A stretch of 64,000 nt of DNA from Eulemur rufifrons. Its lineage: Eukaryota; Chordata; Mammalia; Primates; Lemuridae. The notes under the pieces are model-generated. The model saw only the letters and a program-made list of their open reading frames with translations. It ran no database searches and was not told where the DNA came from. Numbering within the stretch: the stretch's first letter is position 1; the number at the start of each line of letters is the position of its first letter. The stretch spans positions 39,840,001 through 39,904,000 of the forward strand of contig NC_090986.1 in assembly GCF_041146395.1 (NCBI RefSeq), given 5' to 3'. Position numbers and translations under genes: made by a program. Below, piece after piece: positions 12,413 through 23,685 of this stretch.

Positions 12413-12732
12413 TTGAGACAGAGTCTCACTTTGTTGCCCAGGCTAGAGTGAGTGCCGTGGCGTCAGCTTAGCTCACAGCAACCTCAAACTCCTGAGCTCA
12501 AGCGATCCTACTGCCTCAGCCTCCCGAGTAGCTGGGACTACAGGCATGCGCCACTATGCCCGGCTAATTTTTTTTTTCTATATAGATTTTTAGGTGTCCA
12601 TATAATGTCTTTCTATTTTTAGTAGAGACGGGGTCTCGCTCAGGCTGGTCTCGAACTCCTGACCTTGAGCAATCCACCCGCCTCGGCCTCCCAGAGTGCT
12701 AGGATTACAGGCGTGAGCCACCGCGCCCGGCC
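12358..12732 (-). mobile_element. Young strepsirrhine-type Alu, antisense, long poly(T)
   Basis: A full dimeric Alu in reverse, from the T run to GCGCCCGGCC. It sits between 14-bp identical target-site copies AATGAGCTCCTTTT (12344-12357 and 12733-12746). The T run is 58 bases (12354-12411, the first four shared with the target site). The lineage linker is present in reverse ('ctatatagatttttaggtg'). Many CpGs are intact, and the Pol III B box GTTCGAGAC (reverse at 12648-12656) is perfect. Together with the uninterrupted tail this points to a recent insertion. Confidence 0.97.
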
Positions 12733-12746
12733 AATGAGCTCCTTTT

Positions 12747-12894
12747 GTGATAATTAAGTACCATAGTTTAAGAGACTGAGCAATTGGAGATGGCTCTGAA
12801 ATTCTTAGATAAATATTTAAGTGCATGCTGTACTGTATCTTATCTTGCAGGTTGACTCATAGTCATCCTAGACCAAGGCTGACAAAGGCTGCTA
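12747..12894. other. Unassigned spacer
   Basis: Flanking DNA of the Alu, with no recognised element. Confidence 0.4.
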
Positions 12895-13285
12895 TTTGTC
12901 CCAAAATATCTGGTCTCCCTTCTTCCTGGGCACATGGCTGTAGAGAAGGAAGAGTACAGTTCTCAATTTCCCTTACAGATAGGCACTGCCCTGTGACTAA
13001 GTGCTTGGTCAGTGGGAATGTGAGCAGAGTTGTGTGAAGCACCAGAAAATGTCCTTAAGTGGTGGGAGCACACCCTTCTCCCTTTCCTTATTCCCAGTGT
13101 CTGGCATGGAAATATGAAGGCTTGACTTAGGAAATGGAAACCATGGATGGAGAAGCATTAAGATAGAAGCCTGAGTGCTAGAGCACTTCAAGAAGCAGAA
13201 CTGCCTGTCATAGAGACATGGAATGCCTACATCCAGGTATTAACGGGAAAGAGAAATGAACTTCTTTCTTGATCAAACTGCTGCC
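12895..13285 (+). repeat. Ancient LTR-like repeat (MaLR-type suspected)
   Basis: The phrase order 'ttcttcctgggcacatggct', 'ctgtgactaagtgcttggtc', 'agtgggaatgtgagcagag' and 'aatgaacttctttcttg' matches an old mammalian LTR-like family. A second diverged copy seems present at 31920-32225. The family name is not certain and no coding function is implied. Confidence 0.4.
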
Positions 13286-14054
13286 ATTTGCAATTTATTG
13301 ATAGTTAAAACTAAACCCAATTCTAAGTAATTCACTGAGCTATCATCTTTACAAAAGTCACAATCAGTGAAATGAAAAAAATAACATTTTGCCTGCTTCA
13401 TTAACTAATGCTAAGTTGTTATAGTGTCCAGTGATATACAACGTGACAGAAATGAAGATAAATCTATGGGAAATCAGTTTTCATATTATCAGTTTCAGCC
13501 TGTTTAATACAACATACAAGTTAAGCAGCAACATTAACATTTTCAGAATAAAGCATGTTTATTTTCATCATTGTTTCTTGAAGATATTTTTCACAGTCAC
13601 CAAATTTTCTTACATAGACATAAGATGGACGTTGAACAATCTTAATACTCTTATTGCTTAGTACAAAAAGTTGGGTTAAGTGAATGGAACTAAAGGGGAA
13701 AATATAAGTAACTAGGGAACCAGAAAACTTTGTCCCACTGACAAAAAACAGTATAGTCGACCATAAAATGAGAGAGAAGGTTTATACTAATCTTTCTCTG
13801 GCAGCTACAGTGGCTGAGTAACAATGCTTTAATCAGTGGTTGGATGATTCTCTGCAAAATTGTGAAAAAAGGAAAATTAATAATTGATAACCACCACTGT
13901 CCTGGGTGGCCTCTTCATATTATTTTCCAGCATACCCAACTGTTCTAAGGTCTCATGTTTTTATGATGTCCCTTGGCTGCCCCCTACACACACGCCCCAC
14001 TTACTAAGACATGATTCCATTCTCCAGATCTTTCGTCTCATCTCATTAACATAA
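13286..14054. other. Unassigned non-coding sequence
   Basis: A/T-rich, nothing recognised. Confidence 0.4.
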
Positions 14055-14225
14055 TAGGAGCTGACAGTCTTTTTATGTTAGCTCATTCAACCCTATGAAG
14101 TACATGACTACGAGTTACCTTTATTATCCCCATTTCAAAGATGAGGATGTGAGTCACAGAACTAGTAAATTATGGAGCTAAAGTTCAAATGCAGACAGTC
14201 TGGCTCAAAGTGAGTCTGTTCTACA
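14055..14225 (-). mobile_element. MIR SINE fragment, antisense
   Basis: 'ttatccccatttcaaagatg', 'gtgagtcacagaactagtaa' and 'gcagacagtctggctcaaag' match the central and 5' MIR in reverse. Confidence 0.8.
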
Positions 14226-14884
14226 AATACATGGCATTCCCTTAGGAATATTTGTGAAATTTAAATGGTTGGCATTATTTACCAGATAATCACATCTGCC
14301 ACAAAACACAACTCCTAAGTGTGGCTAAAATTTGTCTTTTCAAGGAGAAGCTATAATACAGAACTGAGCAGGCTAATGAAGGTGTATTTTGGAAAAGGGA
14401 CCTCTGTACCTCTCAAATTACACTTTTTGGATAGTCAACCAGTTAGTGTGTGCCGATCTTCAATTAAAATCCTATGTGTACTTTGTTTGAGCTATTAGCA
14501 TACAACATGAACATTAGGAAGTACGTTAATTTTGACATTTTTTAAAATTGAGATTAATAAAAGTGAGCCTTACTATACCTGAGCCCAATATACTCAAATT
14601 TTCACTTTCTTTTTTATGAAGCCCAAATCCTTGATCTAAGAAAACTGCTGGAATTATATTATTTCCAGCTTAGTATTGAGCTGCTATTCTTTGAAACCAT
14701 TTATACTTCATTGCCATTTTTACTCACCATTGATTATTTTTTCTCTGTATAGCTAGCCTTTTGAATCTGGCAACATTAAAAGAGGTTTTTTTATCTATTG
14801 TGATCATGACATACTGTGTTTCTGAATTCTGATGCAGAGCTATTCAATAAAGACACTGTCCAGGAAGCTACTCCTTATAAAGTA
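14226..14884. other. Unassigned non-coding sequence
   Basis: A/T-rich DNA, nothing recognised. Confidence 0.4.
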
Positions 14885-15060
14885 GTACATTTATAATAAT
14901 AACTAATATTTTATATTCTATGAGACAAATATTTTTATCTCTGTAGATGACAAAAGTGACGCTCAGTTTTCATAAATCAGTCCAGGATTAACCAGTGGGT
15001 GAGACCAGGAATTATAACTCACCCAAATCACCCCATTCCAACTTTGTGCTCTTTCCGTAA
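14885..15060 (-). mobile_element. Diverged MIR SINE, antisense
   Basis: 'taataataactaatatttta', 'tagatgacaaaagtgacgct' and 'ttgtgctctttcc' keep the order of a reversed MIR. High divergence limits confidence. Confidence 0.5.
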
Positions 15061-15569
15061 CACTGTGGTGCCATAACTTTGCTAGATTTAATGGGTCCAT
15101 GATAGTAATAGTGAGAAGAAGTTCATGAATTATATCTTTGAGGTTATAAAGTCAATGAAAATCATGATTCCATGCATAAAAACTCATTAGAAAAACCAAT
15201 GTTTCTTTATTATATTCTCTGATATCTTTGCTCAACGTTTTTTTGGTGCCAACTTCCCAACCTGGTGAGAGACAGCAGCTGTATTTTACCCATGTGATTC
15301 TACCCCCTACCCCTAACATGGAGGACTGGACCAGGGGAGGGGATTTGCCTAAAGGACAGCCAATCTACTGGCCTTCCAGAAACTAATTCCAATGTGGCCC
15401 AGCTTAAAAAGAGGAACTGAGCCGAAGAGACTCCTCTCCTGAGAATGTAGGACTGAGTTAGAAGCAGAGTCAGTGCCATCTTGTAGAAAGTATCAGGACA
15501 ACCATGCTGAGTCCATGGGGGAGTTGAAGTTATGAGGAAATAAAAATCAAATGTATAAGTAATAAGAGC
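15061..15569. other. Unassigned non-coding sequence
   Basis: Nothing recognised. The 91-codon minus frame at 15300-15575 has no family resemblance. Confidence 0.4.
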
Positions 15570-15745
15570 CACCATTTACATGGTACTTACTACATGCTTC
15601 ACATTCTTAATTTACTTACCCTGTGAAATAATTACTGTTATTAGCAGCTCCTGCCCTCCCCCATTTTACAGATGAGAATGCCAAGGCACAAAGGAATTAG
15701 GAAACTTGTCCAACAAAGTACAAAAGCACAATATAAAGTTAGATA
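15570..15745 (-). mobile_element. MIR SINE fragment, antisense
   Basis: 'catggtacttactacatgct', 'cccattttacagatgagaat' and 'gccaaggcacaaaggaatta' match MIR in reverse. Confidence 0.8.
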
Positions 15746-16744
15746 CAGAAATGAATATTCCCTTAGAATGAAAAACAAAGCATAATTTAAAATTTTCAAA
15801 AACCTGACAAATATTAAAAATATCATGCAAAATCCAGAAAAATAGCTTAATACTTTTATTTAATCAGCTACCTGACTCTTCTTTAATGGATCCATAACTA
15901 TATAATTTTTTTGCATTTTTTTGCTGCATATTCTGCACCTCTTGCATACGACAATAAAGTTGTAATATCACTGTCTTGAGAGAAAAATAGATAATTCCAT
16001 ATTTCCTCTAGCATAATCTCAAATTTTTAATTTCTGATAGTTAAAAAGCTTTATTTCATTTTTTCACATCTCAGTATTGTTAACATCATATAAATGTTTA
16101 AGATTGCCAAATTTAGGAAAACCTCAGGCAAAGTTTCTTACACAATACAAGGCAACAGAAATCTCAAGTTATGTTACCATATCTCCAATACTGTCAGACA
16201 TGGTCAAAACCTCATGTCGGCAAGAAACTTAACTATTCTCTCAATGCGTTAATATGGCCTGTTCTTCATTAATTGGATTACCAAATGATCTAAGAATCAA
16301 TTCATTACTTGTATTGAAAATTTATTCTTAATGAATTACTGCTTTTGATAAAATGTGATTTTTCTACAATTTGCTCCTTAATGTCAAAGCAATTTCTATT
16401 AATTTAATCATATTTCCTTATCATTTTTGTTCTATATTCCATTATTTTTAACTGAATTTTCTCTCAGTTTTGTAATAAACACACAATGACGTTGCATAGA
16501 AGCAAAGCTAGTAAAAGAGAAAGTGAGGAAAGGGGTGTGTGAACAGTAGCAAAACTAATAGGAACAAAAAATTGCAGGTCCCAGAGGGACATTAGAAAGA
16601 GGATACTGGAAAGCTTGGGGGACCTCAGTTTAGGTGTTACTTTCTTAGGGAAACTACCATGACTTCCCAAAATTGGGTTTGGTATTTATTCCTCCCACAG
16701 CTCTCTCAATTCACATCCCAAGTAACATACATTACACTATATTA
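15746..16744. other. Unassigned A/T-rich sequence
   Basis: No recognised repeat or exon; many short A and T runs. Confidence 0.4.
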
Positions 16745-16885
16745 AAATTGCCTTTTTGCTGGTGAGACACCTTTTGACAATAAACTCTTTGAAGGCAGCT
16801 CCTTATCTCTCTTGTTCACTACTGCTCCCTGGTGTATAGGTGGCACCCAATAAATATACTAATTTCATGAACAGATGAATGAATG
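16745..16885 (+). mobile_element. L2 LINE 3' end
   Basis: 'aataaactctttgaaggcag', 'ctcttgttcactactgctcc', 'aggtggcacccaataaatat' and a TGAATGAATG ending match the L2 tail. Confidence 0.85.
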
Positions 16886-16969
16886 ATGCTTTGAAGATTT
16901 TTAATAGATTGGGGAAATTGCTACAATATAATGATCATGATAAAGACTGTCAAAATATTATGCACTACA

Positions 16970-17085
16970 GAATGGCGATTATTGTTGAAGCTGAGTGGTA
17001 GGTTGCTTGGAGTTTAATCTTCCTTCCACTTTTGTGCATATTTGCAACTTTCCATAACAAAAAGTTTTTAAAAAGTACAAATATA
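16970..17085 (+). mobile_element. Old LINE 3' tail (L1M-like)
   Basis: 'ttgttgaagctgagtggtag' and 'caactttccataacaaaaag', followed by an A-rich end, match the end of an old L1M 3' UTR. The fragment is short. Confidence 0.5.
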
Positions 17086-17194
17086 CAAAACTTAATTTAA
17101 TACCAACTATGTTAAGAATGCTCTACGTAGGAAGAATCACAGGAAAGAAATCCCTTAAAGTTTTGAGGCTGTTATTATACTTGGTTTGAGTATT

Positions 17195-17745
17195 TTTCCT
17201 GTGGTTGGCAGGATTCTAAGAAGACCCACAACTATATGTAATTCTCTCCCCCTTGAGTGGTGGTTGGACCTGTGAATATGATGGGATATCACTCCTGTGA
17301 TTATGTTACAGTATATGGCAAAAGTGAAGGTATTTCACAGAGATAATCAAAGCCCCTAATCAGTTGACTTTGAGTTCAGCCCTAAGGAGATTATCCCTGT
17401 GGGGGTCTGGCCTAAACAGGTGAGCCCTCTGAAAGGGGGTCTAACTAGACCTTCCCTGAAAGGACAGACTTCTGTGGCCTTGCAGAAGCAAGACACCATG
17501 AGTTCCACAGGTGCAGGAAATGAATTGTCAACATAAACTTGAGCTTGAAATCGGACCGTGAGCCTTAGATGAGACCACAGCCTTGGCCAACACCTTGCAT
17601 GCAGCCTTGTGAAGCTCTGAGCAGAGGACTCAGCTAAGACATGATAAGACTCCTGACCCACAGAAGCTATGATACAATACCTGTATGTTGTTTTAAGGCT
17701 ACTAAGTCTGTGGTAAAATGTCATACATCAATAGAAAACTAACAC
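17195..17745 (+). mobile_element. MLT1-type MaLR solo LTR
   Basis: The full order of MLT1 phrases is visible: 'tggttggcaggattctaaga', 'gaatatgatgggatatcact', 'atatggcaaaagtgaaggta', 'cctaatcagttgactttgag' and 'gatgagaccacagccttggc'. It ends 'tgttgttttaaggctactaa' and 'caatagaaaactaaca'. A 122-codon minus frame inside it (17356-17724) is an accident of the LTR. No internal retroviral region adjoins, so it is a solo LTR. Confidence 0.93.
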
Positions 17746-18764
17746 ATTCCCTTTCCATTTTTCTGAATTTTCCAGATTTTCTATAATAAAAATGTTTCTT
17801 TTATATGGAAGAAAAGACTGTTTATAACAAAAATAAAAGAAAATTAATGTGAATAATTCAAGCTATATTTTCCAAAAAAGAGAACTGACATCATCTTTCT
17901 TAATGTTGCTAACAAAGAACTACATTAAATAGGAGGAAATCTTCTCCTTGGACTTTAATGCTTTGGATCAAATCCAGAGTTACCCAGCTCAAGGACAAAA
18001 GTCAATACATTCTGTATAATTGAACTGGTGGGTTCTGAAATCAATGCACTGAAAGATAAACCTTTGCATAAATCATTCTTCTCTTGTTGTACTAAGATTC
18101 ATTGAAACCATCCTGAATAAACAGATTGTAATCGCAGTTTAGATGCCAACACCCAGCAGGCTACCCCACTGATTAATGATGATAAAACTGAGTGCAAAGG
18201 GAAGCCATTCCTGAAACAAACAATGTAACTATCAGTCAAGCTCACGGCTGATAGGCAGATACTGAATAATATTCGACTCTCTAGCACCACTCCATGGAGA
18301 CCTGCTGAGCAGCTAAATGCTTTAAAATTAATGTCAAAATGTTAGTGCAAAGGTTCACAGTATCAACTGGGATAAGGACTCCAAGATATAATGTGGTATT
18401 TACCAGTCACCCACAATGAGTTAGTTTCTCTACGATGCATGCTTAGCTCAAATCCTAATATGGACGCATGAACATTTCTTTCTCCAACACCCTTCTGCCT
18501 CCTGCATCTGCCAAACAGGCAAGTTAAATGGAGATCAAATAGGGGGTCATCACCCCTGTATCTTTTAAGTCTCTGCTGGTGACTTTTTGATTTCTTTAGC
18601 CCAGTGAAATTGTTTTCTATTTGTTAGTTTATGTATTTGGTGTCATATATTATTTCACTACTCCCTCAATCTGTGTTTACAGTGGTCACCACAAGAAGCC
18701 CAGCCCCGTTGCCTCAATTCTAACCCCAATCAGTTCCTAGAGAAATGAAGACTACCCCGCTCCT
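17746..18764. other. Unassigned non-coding sequence
   Basis: It starts with A/T-rich DNA ('tttctataataaaaatgttt' at about 17777). No exon or named repeat is recognised. Confidence 0.4.
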
Positions 18765-18955
18765 CATTCCACCTCTGATTTATTTTTTCAATGGCATTAA
18801 TTACTACACATTAATTTTTCTTCTTCCTCTAAAATGTTTACTCTACTAAGGCAGGAATTTTTATTTGTTTTGTTCACTCATAAATTGCCAGTCCACAGTA
18901 TCTGACATGCAGTAGACAATCAATAAACATTACTTAAATGAATGAATGGTACTAT
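18765..18955 (+). mobile_element. L2 LINE 3' end
   Basis: 'aatgtttactctactaaggc', 'tttgttttgttcactcataa', 'gtatctgacatgcagtagac', 'aatcaataaacattacttaa' and ATGAATGAATGG follow the L2 tail closely. Confidence 0.87.
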
Positions 18956-20343
18956 TATATGAAAACTATTTGGAAGGAGAATTTCAGAGGCTTCTACTCA
19001 GCTCTTTCCATCATAGTAACACTTACTCCGTGTGTCAGGAAGCTGAGAGGGGATTTTGTGGTTTTCATTCCAATCATAAAATCAGGAACTGAGTAAAGAA
19101 ACAGAGATGAGTCCAGGTTCCACTGAGGAGATTCAGGTCAAAACCTGGCCCCATAAACCCTCACTCTAAGTGACAGATCACAGTAGTATACTGGACCCTC
19201 AGGAACTATTTGAACTCAAATCAACCCCTGTATGACCCTGAAAGGTCTAGACATTTCCCTTTCCCAATGCACAGTCACCCTGTGCTGAAGGTTCCTTTGT
19301 AGAAGGCTAAAAGAAATAAACACTTGTGATATGAACACAGAATTCTTCTTCAAGAGTACCTAGCCTTCCTTTTAATGTCTGAAAGTTAAATTTGGAAATT
19401 GAGTAAAAGGCCAACACTTTCTTTTCTGGTAGTTCAAGTGGGGCCTCTCATTGCCATATCTACAGTTTTTGGGGTTTGGTTGGTGTTAGTATTATCTCAG
19501 AAATCAAATATTCTCTTGCTGGGCTGTACATATAACTCATTTCTAGGATAATCATGACTGATTAGCAAATGTCAAAGATTTCTGGGGGTTAGACCATATT
19601 GATTACCACATTGACTCATCCTCCCCTGTCCCTCATTTACCCAACACCCAGTTGCACCCAAAGTTTAAGTACAGCTACATGGCGTCTGCCATTCTGGGAT
19701 TCTAGCATCCCAGTGAAATCAGAGAGCTCATTTCAACAGTGTCTCCTCTCACTGTAAGGCCGTGGGACCACAGTTAGGAGTTAAGAAAGTGGATTGCACA
19801 TAAGAAATTCACTCCCGCTTTCCTACATCTCTAAGTTTTTTAATTTCTTCCTTCATAGTTTAACAGAAATATTTAGGTCACTGTTGAGTCCATGTTTGCA
19901 TCAATCAACTACAAAGAGTAATTAAAATCACCCACAGTTGGACATAGGATTATATACAGGTGCAGGTCCCTATATTGACAAATTCTGCTTGATCTCAACC
20001 ATATTCTTCCCTTTTTAGTCAATATCCTCAGAATTCATTGTCACATGTATCAGCCAGATTTTTGCAAATATAAGTTAACAAAATTTTGCAAATTTCAGGG
20101 TTGACTTTGCACTATGTTCTGGGGCATACTTACATTGGAGGAGGGCAGTGCACTGGCATTTGAAGGTCTGAACACTGAGCATCCCAGCTCTCACACATCT
20201 CCATTCCATGTTGGGACCTGCTTAATATCGTAGGTTCATCAGAGCTCAAATTTTTACCTACGAGACTAGGAAAGGTTATAAATTGATGTAAGGAAGCAAC
20301 CTGGAGGATAAATCTTGGAGTGTGGGTTCCAATTCAGCACTGT
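18956..20343. other. Unassigned sequence, possibly old retroviral-like internal DNA
   Basis: No named element can be supported. The composition is more even than the surroundings and there is no A/T-rich decay. Together with 20860-21240 it could be an old element split by the LTR at 20344. I see no intact frame or motif for that. Confidence 0.3.
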
Positions 20344-20859
20344 TGTTACCAAAATCTCAGCACTTGTCCTCGAAGCCACATCAGAAGAATGAGAACAAGT
20401 GGTTTGAGGAGAAGGAAACAGAAGTTTATTACTTTGCAGGCAAAGGAGGAAAAATGGTAGACTCTCTTCTCAAAATCCAAATTTCCTCCATGTAAGCAGA
20501 AATACAGAACTTTTAAAGGGAGGGCCCTCAGTTCTAGGCTACTGTGTTAGTGATTCTAATTGTCCTATCACTGCTGAAGACAAAGCCTGTGACCTCTGCC
20601 CACCTGGGCCCACCTGGGAGGCTGAAACCAGCCTGGGATGGCTGAGCTACTTCCTGTAACACAAAAAACAAAAGACATTCTCCCTGCCTGAGGCAGGGTT
20701 GCAGGCTAGGCTGTAGTTCCCAAAAAGAGTAGTGGAAGTTTTAAAGAGACAGAAAATATTTTTGCTGGGTTTTTTCAGGCCATTCCCTCTGTTACATATT
20801 CCCCACTCTCAATTTTATGCTTCCGTACATATGGGAGGAGGAGCAACTACTCTGCTATA
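20344..20859 (-). mobile_element. ERV solo LTR, antisense (group A, copy 1)
   Basis: In reverse this LTR ends in GGTAACA (TGTTACC at 20344). It shares with 51386-51888 the block 'ggtgggcccaggtgggcaga', 'ggtcacaggctttgtctt' and TTTGC-GGCAAAGTAATAAACTT. The polyadenylation signal AATAAA is at 20425-20430 on the minus strand. The far end reads CTCTGCTATA where its relative has CTCTGTTACA. Flanking bases CTGT/CTAT would be a 4-bp target-site duplication with one mismatch. No internal region adjoins. It is noncoding. Confidence 0.85.
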
Positions 20860-21239
20860 CTATCTTAGAAGGTGACTAGTTTTCAGTGGGTGCCTTAAGC
20901 TTAAGAGTTAAGGACTTTGAGTTTGTCATTTTCTGCCATTAAACCATCCATTACTGTGGTCCACAGTCCTTGAATCCCTCACACCCTTCAACCACTCTCC
21001 TGCAGCAAGCACTTCACCTCCCAACCTAGCCTTCAGTGGGGCCATCACCCAAGGGGACACAGGTGACCATCTGAGTAGCTGTTTATTCACTAATTTCAAT
21101 GGCTGCTCAGGTCCAGTTTCTTAATATCAATCTGATTTCCTGGTTCCCTTTAACCCCTACTAGGACAGATAATAAAGTAAAGTTTCCCTCTTATTTTCCT
21201 GAAAGTCTATTGCCTACAACCTCTTCTGACACAGCTTTC
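20860..21239. other. Unassigned sequence
   Basis: Nothing named. It may continue whatever occupies 18956-20343. Confidence 0.3.
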
Positions 21240-21720
21240 AATCACAGTCAGGCATTTTAGATGCAAATAAAAGAAAGTGACTCAGGCTAATTAAAGCAGA
21301 AATAGAGATTATTTAAAAGACACTGGATAGCTCACATATTCTCTGGGAAGGCTGGAGAAGCAAACTTAGGAATTTTATAGCCAGAAACAATTCCTGAAGT
21401 CAAACCACAAGACTTGTCAGGTAAAGACCTTAGAAGCTCCTGCTAAGCCCAGACACCACAGCACTTTCAAGCAGCCTCAATGATCAGACCCTGGACCCTG
21501 CTGTAGGAGCCACTTTAGGCACCAAATGTAGTTGCCACCTCCACTCCCAAATGTTGTCCACATATATTCTGGGTGGTGCCTGCTTCTTTGTGTCCTAAAC
21601 ATTGACTCATAGTCTGGAGAGCAGGTGGACCTGATTAACAGAGCCCAGCCACGTGTCCTAATGGCAAGGACCCTGGAAGGTGAGCAGCTGGCAAGGCATC
21701 ACAGGGAGAGGATTCCCCAA
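21240..21720. repeat. Possible ancient interspersed repeat
   Basis: 'gcaaataaaagaaagtgactcaggct' style text (split here as GCAAATAAAAGAAAGTGAC, then TCAGGCTAATTAAAGCAG) and 'ggaaggctggagaagcaaac' recall a known mammalian repeat that I cannot name. Confidence 0.35.
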
Positions 21721-21824
21721 ACACAGAAAGTGGGTTCTGATGCTTGGATGGCAAAAAGAAAAAAATAATTGATAAATCTCCACTCTATAGGCTTTATGAG
21801 AAATGGCGGGGGCTATGGATACAA

Positions 21825-21975
21825 ACAGACCCAGGTGTCAATTTGCACACTTCCTCCACTTTCCATTTGACATTGGCAAGTTAACCTCTCTGAGCTTCAT
21901 TTTTTCTCATAGGCAAAATAGATGTGAAACTTCTCTTGCAGGAATTAAAAGTAAGGAGTGTGGACCAGATGTTCA
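21825..21975 (+). mobile_element. MIR SINE fragment
   Basis: 'acattggcaagttaacctct', 'ctgagcttcattttttctca' and 'taggcaaaatagatgtgaaa' match the MIR core in the sense direction. Confidence 0.78.
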
Positions 21976-22306
21976 ATAATTGAAAGGTATTACTTGAAAA
22001 TTTAATCAAAATACACAGTATTTTGTGAGACCTCATCTTGGTAAATATTAAATTCAGCTTTTCATATATATATATTGGGGATCACTTTAGATTAGTGATC
22101 ATGTTTTATACTATTTTTATTTACCCAGAGCAGTACATACACACACACACACCACTAAATAAATGAATGAATATCTCAGATTATAAATCAAAATGAGAGC
22201 TAGCAATGTTTCATTCTGTAGCATTGAATCAAAGAATATAGGCATATAGGGTTTGTCCCACCACAACTTTAAAGTGCATTTCTAAGGGGCTTTCACTGAA
22301 GACTTC
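21976..22306. other. Unassigned sequence with short TA and CA runs
   Basis: It contains 'catatatatatattgg' near 22063 and an (AC) run near 22138-22152. No named element. Confidence 0.5.
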
Positions 22307-22999
22307 TGCTATAGACTAATGTTTGTGTTCTCCCCAAAATTCATATGTTGAAACTTAATCCCTAATGCAATGGCATTTGGAGATAGAGACTTTGGGAAAT
22401 GATTATGTAATGAGGGCAAAGTCCTCATGAATGGGATTAGTACTGCTAAAAGGTAAACTGAGGCACAATAAAATTCTTTAAAGTTTATTTGAGCAAACAG
22501 TGATTGGTGAATCCAGCAGCTCCAAACTAGAAGTGGTTCGGGGGCTCTGCATTAAAGACAGGCTTTCATAGGGTGAATACAGATGTAAAACAATTTGGTT
22601 ACAGTTATAAAGTTGCTTTGTCTATCTTGTTGGAAAGTCCCTAGTTATATCATTATAAGTTAGTTGGTGACTTCTGATTGGTTAGTCTTAAGTTTCATTT
22701 TTCTTTAATTTAAGCATTTATAAGAAGTAGCCCAAGTTCTCCATTTTAATTTGCTTTAATAGTGCCCTTATAAAAGGGACCCCCGAGAGATCTCTTATCC
22801 CTGTTGCCATGTGAGGATAGAGTAAAGAAGATAGCCATCTGTGAACCAGGAAATGGGCTCTCACCAGATACCAAATCTGCCAGCACCTTGATCTTGAACT
22901 TCCCAGCTCTCAGAATTATGAGAAATAATTTCTGTTGTTTATGAGCCACCCTGTCTAATGTATTCATAGTTTGTGTAGCAGCCTGAACAGACTAAGGCA
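22307..22999 (+). mobile_element. MST-type MaLR LTR, split by a foreign insert
   Basis: The left part (22307-22441) has TGCTATAGACTAATGTTTGTG, split as TGCTATAGAC and TAATGTTTGTGTTC. It continues 'aaaattcatatgttgaaact' and 'catgaatgggattag'. The right part resumes at 22759 with AGTGCCCTTATAAAAGGGAC and ends 'cctgaacagactaaggca'. In intact MST LTRs the two edges are contiguous. The LTR's own TATAAAA is at about 22768-22774. It is a solo LTR. Confidence 0.92.
22442..22758. mobile_element. Insert of about 317 bp inside the MST LTR
   Basis: It is bounded by TTAGT on the left and ATAGT on the right, a possible 5-bp target-site duplication with one mismatch. Text such as CAATAAAATTC, 'gtttatttgagcaaacagtg' and 'gacttctgattggttagtct' suggests an LTR, probably antisense. 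I cannot name the family. Confidence 0.6.
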
Positions 23000-23559
23000 A
23001 GTACAAAGTGATAGGTATCTTATTCTGCATTACACTGGGTTCTAAAAGACCACCAGGCACAAATGACACCAAACGAGACATCACTATTATAAATATCTTA
23101 AATAAAAGTTTTAACTCTCTGAAATAAGTCAATCCAAGGAAGAAGCAATGGCAGTATCTGGAAGCAATAGGATAGTATCGAAAAGGTAAAATATTTCTTG
23201 TACAAGTTAAAAAATATCATGCCAATAATCCTAGCTTTGAATTAATAATGCAGTGAGAAATATTTTTACAAATATATTAATATATGATTTTCTTTTTTAC
23301 TAATTAACAGTAATAAGGAATATTCTCTCTAGATTAACTTCCTAAAGTACAAATGTGATCATTTCACCACTAATTCTCAAATTAGACCCTAGGCCTATGG
23401 GAACGGAGATTATACATGAAGAACAGGTAAATAAAACCTGATTTAAATTTTATAAAAATTCCTCCTCCACTTACCCAGTGCTAGACACTTGTGTTTTCCC
23501 TACTGCCTCTAACAAATACTAAAGATTCCACCCTCCACTGTAGGAAAGGGAGCATGGCC
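23000..23559. other. Unassigned A/T-rich sequence
   Basis: No repeat or exon recognised. Confidence 0.4.
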
Positions 23560-23685
23560 TCCTATTTCTCCTCCCCCAGCATGGCCTTGGCAAGTCACTC
23601 AGCTTCTCAAGGTTCGTTCCTCACATTTGCAAAATGAAGAAATTGTACAACATCCTTTGCAGCTCTGAAAGACTGTCAACTTTAC
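23560..23685 (+). mobile_element. MIR SINE fragment
   Basis: 'atggccttggcaagtcactc', 'agcttctcaaggttcgttcc' and 'cacatttgcaaaatgaagaa' match the MIR core. Confidence 0.75.

Noticed and set aside
17356..17724. 122-codon minus-strand frame
   Set aside because: It lies antisense inside an MLT1 LTR.
18956..21239. Old ERV internal (gag-pol-env) region around the LTR at 20344
   Set aside because: No intact or decayed retroviral domain could be read and the neighbouring LTR has solo-type ends; left as unassigned.
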